This document shows positions 58,748-64,000 of a stretch of 64,000 bases of DNA, piece after piece; position 1 is the stretch's first letter; each line of letters begins with the position of its first letter. Position numbers and translations under genes: made by a program. The notes beneath the pieces are model-generated. The model was not told the origin of the DNA. It worked only from the letters and a program-made list of their open reading frames with translations, and ran no database searches. The stretch spans positions 2,049,362-2,113,361 of the forward strand of contig CP075364.1 in assembly GCA_019454105.1 (NCBI GenBank), given 5' to 3'. Origin of the DNA: Fimbriimonadaceae bacterium (GTDB taxonomy: Bacteria > Armatimonadota > Fimbriimonadia > Fimbriimonadales > Fimbriimonadaceae).

Positions 58748-61700
58748 GTGCTCCCAGAATTTACTGCCGACAATCTTAAGGCTGTGAGGACTTTCGAGGG
58801 CCTCGCCCAGTTCTTCCGTGACTGGCTCGATTGGCCCGTCTCTGAGTGGCGGACGTTCGAAGGCGTCCCCCAGCTCTATGGCCTTGATCGGCAGGCGGTC
58901 CCCGGCGTCGAACGTCTCGCCGCCGTCCAGAAGCTGAACGAGAGCCAGAAGTGGGGCGTCTTCTTGGTCGACTTTGGACAGACGGCCATGCGCCGCTCCG
59001 ACTTGCGGCGCATCCTGAATGCTGTCGCCGAACGGGCCCGCCAGACCCACGACAACCCGACCTGGCCCCACGAGGACATCCTCTTCGTCGTCCGGCACTC
59101 GGGGAGCTCATGGGCCCTCGGTCACTTCCGCGGCGACAAGCTGGCCAACGCCAAGCTCAAGACGTTCGGCTGGAGCGAGGGATCCGTCACCCGGACGACG
59201 CTCAAGAACCTCCAGGGGCTGCGCTGGGGGGCCGATTGGGCCGAAGCCTTTGACGTCGAGGCGGTCACCAAAGAGTTCTTCAAGGAGGCGAGCGACCTCT
59301 TCTTCCAGGCCGTCGAAGCCGTCCGGGGCGCATTCCCGACCGAGAACGAGGCGCGGCTGTTCGTCCAGACCCTCTTCAACCGCCTCATGTTCTTGCGCTT
59401 CGTCGAGGCCAAAGGCTGGCTGACCCTCAACGGACGCGAGGACTATCTGCGCGCCCTCTGGGAAGCCGGCAAAGACGGGGTCAATCCGCTCTGGCCGACG
59501 CGGCTCAATGCGTTGTTCGGCGCCGTCAACCATCCGACCAGTGACAACGTCCATGCCGTGTCGCGGCCGATCATCGGCGAGGTGCCGTTCTTGAACGGCG
59601 GCCTGTTCGACGACGACCCTTCCTTCGCCCGACCCGAGGTGCAGCCTCCTCCCGCGTTCTTCGATGGGCTTCTTGGGCATGAGGGCCTCCTTTACCGCTA
59701 CAACGTCACTGTCGAGGAGAGCTCGCCGATGGACGTCCAAGTGGCGATCGACCCCGAGATCCTCGGCAAGATCTTTGAGCAGCTGACCGTCAGCAGCAAG
59801 CGCCACGACACCGGCAGCTACTACACCCCCCGCGAGATCGTGCAGTTCATGTGCCGCGAGGCGCTGGTGGGCTACCTGATCTCCCCTCGCCTCTCCGGAG
59901 GAGAGGGAGAAGGGGGTGATGGTTCCGGAGCCCCCTCCCCAGTTCACGGGGGAGGGGGTGGGGGGTGGGGGCAAGGACTCTCCGAAGAGAAGGCGAGAAA
60001 GCTCGTCTACGACCACGACGACAGCACCCTCACCAACCAAGAGGGCAACCTGGCCTTCGAGGCGCTGAAGGCGATCAAGGTCGTGGACCCCGCATGCGGC
60101 AGCGGCGCCTACCTGCTCGGCATGCTCCAGGAGCTCTACGCGCTCTTCGAGAAGCTGCGCCGTGACGACCGCAAGTTCAGCGACGACCCAGCCAAAGAGG
60201 CGCACGAGCGCAAGCTCTGGATCATCGAGAACAACCTCTACGGCGTGGACCTGCAGGCGTTCGCCACCAACACCGCCATGCTGCGCCTGTGGCTGACGCT
60301 GCTGGTGGAAGACACCGGCGCAAAGCCCCAGCCCCTGCCGAACCTGGAGTACAAGATCGAGACTGGCGACAGCCTCCTCGGCCCCGACCCCTCGCAGCCG
60401 ATCGACTGGTCGAAAGTGCAGCGCGGGCTGGACTTCGAGGGCGTGCACGAGACGGTGGACGCCCTGCGCAAGCTCCGCGAGAAATACCAAGACGCCCACG
60501 GGCCGGAGAAGCTGACGGTCAAGAAGGAGCTCGAGGCCAAGCTCGCCGAGTTGAGGGAGAAGGTCACCGGCCGCCCCACCAAAGACCCCGCCAAGTTCGA
60601 CTGGCGCGTCGAGTTCTTCGACGTCTTCCTCGACGATCCCGCACAACGGGAGGCTGGATTTGATGTCGCGCTGGCGAATCCACCATATGTCAGAGCGGAC
60701 GCGCCTGGCGACGGGTGGAAGGCATTCCGAAAGGCGCTCAAGGATTCCAACATGTACGTGACCCTGCATGAGAAATGGGATTTGTACATTCCATTTCTGG
60801 AGCGTGCTCACCGGATGCTTGCCCCGAAAGGCAGCATGGTCTTCATCATCCCCGACGCGTATAACACCGCCAAGTACGCAGCCAAGTCGCACGAGTTCTT
60901 CGTGGCGAACTCCACCATCGAGCGCATCGATTTTTGTAGCGAAATCCCGCTGTTCAATGCCGGTGTATTCAATACGATCCTCCACTTCTCCCGTCAGGCT
61001 GCGCAAGCGAACCACATTCCGAAGAGGGTGAAACGGCGAGGGGAATCACCCGAAGACTTCGAGCGCCTCGGCGAATCTCTAGATAGTGCACCACAGGCGG
61101 CCCTAGGGGCCCGAGTCTTCAGAAGCGACATTCAGACCGTCACCGTGTCCGCCGCTGTGATCCCGCTGTGCGAGGTCTGCTACATCAGTGTGGGCATGGT
61201 CATTCATGCGGATGAGAAGAGAGCGCACCTTGCTTTCAAGGCCACGGACCTGATAAGCAATACCCAGGACAGCATGCATCCCAAGCGATTCTTTCGGGGC
61301 AAGGACATGGAACGGTGGCGGACTCCCACTCCTAGCTACCTTGAATGGGGAACGAGCCGAGCTCCGCAGCTGTTCCGGCGCCCCACTTTTCCGGAACTGT
61401 ACGAGGTGCCCGAAAAGCTGATTTCCATGGATTTAGCAGGGGGCAGGCCGAGGGTTATCTACGACAACCAACAGCTCTTCCACAACCATTCGGCTTGGAG
61501 TTTCGTCCCTTGGCATCTCCTTGAGGGGGTTAGAAATGCCTCGATACGCAAAACCGCCCGATACAGGGGAGAGCCAGGCAGGGGGGCTGCCAGGATGAGT
61601 CAGCCCCGTGAGGAGCTGGAAGAAGTCTCTCAGCGATTCGAGGTCAAGTATCTGCTCGGAGTCATGAACTCGGAACCCGGTGCTAGATGGATGAACGCCC

Positions 61701-61912
61701 ACCGGAAGAACAAGATGCACATCTTCCCCGATGACTGGCGCGAGTTCCCCATCCCCCGCGCCTCGGACGCCGACCGGGACGCCATCGCCGCCCTCGTCCA
61801 GAAGTGCCTCGACGCCAAAGCCGCCGACCCCACCGCCGACGTGAGCGCATACGAAGCCGAAATCGACGAGATCGTCGAGCGGCTGTACTTCGGGGAGGGC
61901 CAGGCTCTATGA
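58748..61912 (+). CDS. Eco57I/type IIG-like N6-adenine DNA methyltransferase
   Basis: The protein has 1054 residues from GTG at 58748, one base after the helicase stop; an in-frame ATG at 58724 would overlap the helicase by 23 bp. The N-terminal helical domain (1-350) ends at GSYYTPREIVQFMCREAL. A repeat-derived insert lies at about 378-409. The catalytic core has motif I VVDPACGSGAYLLGML (about 446) and motif IV in DVALANPPYVR (about 643). A target-recognition part follows (KRFFRGKDMERW; LEWGTSRAPQLFRRP) and the C-terminal helix DADRDAIAALVQKCLDAKAA. DNA from about 60650 to 61720 is clearly lower in GC and uses different codons, as expected for an exchanged specificity region. It presumably marks host DNA for the helicase. 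Confidence 0.9.
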   Translation: MLPEFTADNLKAVRTFEGLAQFFRDWLDWPVSEWRTFEGVPQLYGLDRQAVPGVERLAAVQKLNESQKWGVFLVDFGQTAMRRSDLRRILNAVAERARQTHDNPTWPHEDILFVVRHSGSSWALGHFRGDKLANAKLKTFGWSEGSVTRTTLKNLQGLRWGADWAEAFDVEAVTKEFFKEASDLFFQAVEAVRGAFPTENEARLFVQTLFNRLMFLRFVEAKGWLTLNGREDYLRALWEAGKDGVNPLWPTRLNALFGAVNHPTSDNVHAVSRPIIGEVPFLNGGLFDDDPSFARPEVQPPPAFFDGLLGHEGLLYRYNVTVEESSPMDVQVAIDPEILGKIFEQLTVSSKRHDTGSYYTPREIVQFMCREALVGYLISPRLSGGEGEGGDGSGAPSPVHGGGGGGWGQGLSEEKARKLVYDHDDSTLTNQEGNLAFEALKAIKVVDPACGSGAYLLGMLQELYALFEKLRRDDRKFSDDPAKEAHERKLWIIENNLYGVDLQAFATNTAMLRLWLTLLVEDTGAKPQPLPNLEYKIETGDSLLGPDPSQPIDWSKVQRGLDFEGVHETVDALRKLREKYQDAHGPEKLTVKKELEAKLAELREKVTGRPTKDPAKFDWRVEFFDVFLDDPAQREAGFDVALANPPYVRADAPGDGWKAFRKALKDSNMYVTLHEKWDLYIPFLERAHRMLAPKGSMVFIIPDAYNTAKYAAKSHEFFVANSTIERIDFCSEIPLFNAGVFNTILHFSRQAAQANHIPKRVKRRGESPEDFERLGESLDSAPQAALGARVFRSDIQTVTVSAAVIPLCEVCYISVGMVIHADEKRAHLAFKATDLISNTQDSMHPKRFFRGKDMERWRTPTPSYLEWGTSRAPQLFRRPTFPELYEVPEKLISMDLAGGRPRVIYDNQQLFHNHSAWSFVPWHLLEGVRNASIRKTARYRGEPGRGAARMSQPREELEEVSQRFEVKYLLGVMNSEPGARWMNAHRKNKMHIFPDDWREFPIPRASDADRDAIAALVQKCLDAKAADPTADVSAYEAEIDEIVERLYFGEGQAL
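59886..59973. repeat. Family-1 palindromic repeat inserted in frame within the methyltransferase gene
   Basis: CCTCTCCGGAGGAGAGG is followed by GCCCCCTCCCC, AGTTCAC, GGGGGAGGGGG and TGGGGGGTGGGGG. These are the intergenic family-1 elements, here inside a coding region. They translate as SGGEGEGGDGSGAPSPVHGG then GGGGWGQG between YLISPRL and LSEEKARKL, without stop or frameshift. Confidence 0.88.
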
Positions 61913-61930
61913 GCCCCAGCTCTCAGCTAT

Positions 61931-63388
61931 ATGAAGCTCCTTATTGACACCAATATCTTCATTCCGCTCGAACCCACGTCTCCAGAAGACATTAGCGAGC
62001 AAACGCAAACGGCTTCGCGCCTGTCCCAGTTGGCTTCCAAAACTAACACTCAGTTATGGCTCCACCCGGCGCAGCGGGTCGACATTGCGAAGGACAAGAC
62101 CGCCGCTCGAAGATCTTTGAGAGAACAGCTGTTCTCTAAGTATCCCGTGCTTATCGTCAACCTACCACCGGTGCCGCCAAGGCGAACGAATGACTGGGTG
62201 GATGAGCAACTGGTACTAGCGCTGCAGCGTAACGCGGTGAGCGCCTTGATCACGGAAGACCGCCGCCTGACGCAAAAAGCCATCAAGCAGCTAGGCACAG
62301 AACGTGTGCTGACACTAGCCGACGCGATATCCTTACTCGCATCTCTTGTCGAAGCGGAGCTTGCTCCGCCGCCAGCCGTCGAATGCGTCCGGGCGTACCA
62401 GCTAGACATCCGTGACCGCTTTTGGGACAGCTTCCGTGCAGATTACGGGGACGACGCTTTCGACAGATGGCTCCAGAAGTGCCAACAGGAGCATCGGCTG
62501 GCCTGGGTGATCCGAGCGCCCGACTCCTCTGCGTTGGTCGGGGCCGCGATCGTGAACCACGAGAAGAAGGAAACTAGGGGTCGGAAAACACTGAAAATCT
62601 GCAGCTTCAAGGTCGACGCTGCTCACAGTGGGCGCCGTTACGGCGAGCTACTGCTGAAGAGCGTCTTTTGCCACGCCTTCGAGAACCGCTTCGACAGCTT
62701 CTATATCACAGCATTTCCTCATCACGAGCAATTGATCGGTTTGTTGACCGATTTCGGCTTCGGGCGCGAAATCGCCGAACTGCCTAATGGTGAGATCGCA
62801 TTGAGCAAGCCCCTTGCGCTCGATCTTCCCGTTCAGCGACAGGAGAAGCCTCTGCCATATTTCATCCGCGAGGGCCCTTTCTCGTTCGACCCGCACTGGA
62901 CTCCTGGATACCTCGTCCCCATCTTGCCCAAGTATCACGCCATGCTTTTTCCTGAGCTCCAAGCGCAGCAGCCTCTTGTCCCAGGAAGGGAAGCGTTCGG
63001 TAACAGCCTCCGGAAGGCATACCTCTCCTGTTCGGGGACGCGAACGCTCAGACCGGGCTCGATTCTCTTCTTCTACCGCAGCGAGGACGAGCAGGCAGTC
63101 CGAACCTGGGGCGTTGTCGAACAGTCCCTTCGCTCCGATGATGCGGACCGGATCTGCGACTTCGTAATGCCGCGCACCGTCTATACCCGCGACGAGATTG
63201 TGGAAATGTGCGACCGAGGCCAAGTGCTTGCCATCATGTTCAGGCAGTGTCTGCGTCCGATTCGGAATCCCGTCCGACTGGAGGAAATGCTCAAGGAACG
63301 AGCGATCGCGGCTGCACCTCAGTCCCTAATGAAGCTGAAGCCACCCGCGAAGCAGTGGATGACCGAACGATGCCTGAAGCTGCCTTAA
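61931..63388 (+). CDS. PIN - GNAT - PUA/EVE-like triple-domain fusion protein
   Basis: A 485-residue protein 18 bp after the methyltransferase. Residues 1-150 are a PIN-type nuclease (KLLIDTNIFIPLE with the first acidic residue; ALITEDRRLTQKA as the later acidic site). Residues 150-300 are a GNAT acetyltransferase (AWVIRAPDSSALVGAAIVNH; FKVDAAHSGRRYGELLLKSV, the acetyl-CoA loop). Residues 305-485 are a PUA-superfamily domain of EVE/ASCH type (PGSILFFYRSEDEQAVRTWG; VLAIMFRQCLRP; APQSLMKLKPPAKQWM). PIN and PUA domains act on RNA, and GNATs of toxin type acetylate aminoacyl-tRNA or proteins. I infer an RNA-targeting effector or toxin. GC content is lower than in the helicase gene. Confidence 0.85.
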   Translation: MKLLIDTNIFIPLEPTSPEDISEQTQTASRLSQLASKTNTQLWLHPAQRVDIAKDKTAARRSLREQLFSKYPVLIVNLPPVPPRRTNDWVDEQLVLALQRNAVSALITEDRRLTQKAIKQLGTERVLTLADAISLLASLVEAELAPPPAVECVRAYQLDIRDRFWDSFRADYGDDAFDRWLQKCQQEHRLAWVIRAPDSSALVGAAIVNHEKKETRGRKTLKICSFKVDAAHSGRRYGELLLKSVFCHAFENRFDSFYITAFPHHEQLIGLLTDFGFGREIAELPNGEIALSKPLALDLPVQRQEKPLPYFIREGPFSFDPHWTPGYLVPILPKYHAMLFPELQAQQPLVPGREAFGNSLRKAYLSCSGTRTLRPGSILFFYRSEDEQAVRTWGVVEQSLRSDDADRICDFVMPRTVYTRDEIVEMCDRGQVLAIMFRQCLRPIRNPVRLEEMLKERAIAAAPQSLMKLKPPAKQWMTERCLKLP

Positions 63389-63774
63389 TCTCCATCCATC
63401 CGAGATACGTTGATGCCATTCTATCAGGCGAGAAGCGCGTTGAGTTCCGAAAGGTCCCCTTCCGACGCCCGGTCGACCGCTTGATTGTGTACGCTACGGC
63501 GCCCGTGTCAGCCATCGTGGCGATCATCGAAGTCGGCGATATGGTTCATGACACGCCTTCGAATCTCTGGGAACTGTATGCCGACATCGGCGCAATCCAC
63601 GAGGACGACTTCTGGGCCTACTACCAAGGCCGTTCACTTGCTCTTGCTGTCGAGATTGCCGACGTCCGTAGGCTTCCACGAGCTGTGGAGTTGGTCGACG
63701 TGCTTCCTGAGGCCCGGCCGCCTCAAAGCTTCCGTTACGTGTCGTATGAGGCCATTCGTCCATTATTGGGATGA
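63370..63774 (+). CDS. ASCH-domain protein
   Basis: A 134-residue PUA-fold ASCH protein: ALISIHPRYVDAILSGEKRVEFRKVPFRR (the ASCH signature with the GxKxxEfR-type motif), DRLIVYATAPVSAIVAIIEVGD, and WAYYQGRSLALAVEIADVRR. It ends PPQSFRYVSYEAIRPLL. ASCH proteins bind RNA or modified nucleotides; some cleave RNA or deacylate modified cytidine. The ATG at 63370 lies inside the PIN-GNAT gene (19-bp overlap), so the two are coupled, and this product may be an antidote or RNA-sensing partner. An earlier in-frame ATG exists but would read 54 codons through the upstream gene. Confidence 0.87.
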   Translation: MPEAALISIHPRYVDAILSGEKRVEFRKVPFRRPVDRLIVYATAPVSAIVAIIEVGDMVHDTPSNLWELYADIGAIHEDDFWAYYQGRSLALAVEIADVRRLPRAVELVDVLPEARPPQSFRYVSYEAIRPLLG

Positions 63775-64000
63775 GTGCTCGCCTGCCCTGCGCCTCGGAC
63801 GCCGACCGCGCCGACATCGAGTCCCTTCCCGATAAATCGGGACAAGCTGTCCAGCGCATCCTCGACGCCAAAGCCGCCGACCCGGCCTCACCCCCGGCCC
63901 CTCTCCAGCGGACGGGAGAGGGGAGAACGAGGCGCACAAGGCGGCCGTCTTCACCTCCAGCCTCCGGGCCGCCTGCTCGAAGACCAACAAGGACGGCGGC
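63771..64000 (+). pseudogene. Degenerate copy of the methyltransferase 3' end, running off the window
   Basis: An open frame starts with an ATGA overlap of the ASCH stop and stays open to the window end. Its first part, CASDADRADIE ... AVQRILDAKAADPA, is a copy of the methyltransferase C-terminus (RASDADRDAIAALVQKCLDA), with an in-frame insert of about eight codons formed by a small palindrome. After Pro the similarity stops at a CCCCTCTCC / GGGAGAGGGG hairpin. Beyond that, another frame (ENEAHKAAVFTSSLRAACSK then TNKDGG) looks more protein-like and may start a further gene. Whether any product is made is unknown. Confidence 0.6.
63827..63842. repeat. Small palindrome inserted in the methyltransferase-tail remnant
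   Basis: TCCCGAT-AA-ATCGGGA, a perfect 7-bp inverted repeat with a 2-base loop. Comparison with the intact tail at 61741-61912 shows it is extra sequence, inserted between codons for ...DIE and AVQ... without shifting the frame. Confidence 0.7.

Noticed and set aside
59108-61015. A 635-codon minus-strand frame opposite the methyltransferase
   Set aside because: Antisense to motif-bearing methyltransferase coding sequence, and no domain is visible.

Overview
The window is GC-rich bacterial DNA that is densely coded on both strands. It has frequent 1-8 bp gene overlaps (ATGA, GTGA, TTGA) and some GTG/TTG starts. A TolC-type outer membrane channel, an OprB-like porin, a lipoprotein signal peptidase and several Sec/Tat-exported proteins indicate a didermic, Gram-negative-type envelope. 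Menaquinone is made by the futalosine route (MqnE). No marker here fixes the phylum. The gene style resembles Armatimonadota/Fimbriimonadia-type environmental genomes, but that is a guess.

Layout. 1-1140: c-di-GMP-type MshEN protein overlapping a truncated MinD/FlhG ATPase. 1217-3705: aldehyde dehydrogenase and D-2-hydroxyacid dehydrogenase. 3711-12414: exported or degradative enzymes on the minus strand (GH20 hexosaminidase with PA14, serine beta-lactamase-type hydrolase, PhoX, YCII protein, subtilase), separated by palindromic GC-rich repeats. 12712-18176: a tiny lipoprotein candidate, then a TolC/MacA/MacB-type efflux operon. 18255-20813: a compact cytosine methyltransferase plus HNH endonuclease unit, overlapped by a secreted, membrane-anchored protein. 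20860-30929: housekeeping (mqnE, zinc-ribbon protein, DegT aminotransferase, RNHCP-ribBA-ftcD-purK operon, hsp20-lon operon, DCC-type DUF393 protein).

30981-36704 is an accessory island. It holds two copies of a two-gene cassette (secreted aromatic-rich protein A followed by repeat-type protein B). The second A gene has lost its signal peptide and is fused in frame to the N-terminal domain of a TfoX protein; a broken tfoX copy lies on the other side, and an hdeD-like pseudogene closes the island. 36780-55212 holds DUF1269 and DoxX genes with a divergent AraC regulator, tRNA-Val(GAC), two membrane-anchored proteins, a glycosyltransferase, ileS-lspA, an ene-reductase, a 5'-nucleotidase, an isochorismatase-type hydrolase, a large secreted protein, a porin and an exported amidohydrolase. 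Three families of palindromic repeats are stacked in its intergenic gaps.

55439 to the right end is the best candidate for an undescribed system. A phospholipase-D/SNF2 helicase overlaps or abuts an Eco57I-type adenine methyltransferase. These are followed by a PIN-GNAT-PUA(EVE/ASCH-like) triple fusion and a separate small ASCH protein, which overlap each other. The methyltransferase carries one of the genome's palindromic repeats inserted in frame and a low-GC target-recognition segment. A second, degenerate copy of its 3' end lies just beyond the ASCH gene. I read this as a restriction or phage-defence module that has acquired an RNA-directed effector cassette by a duplication-type insertion. 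That function is inferred, not shown.
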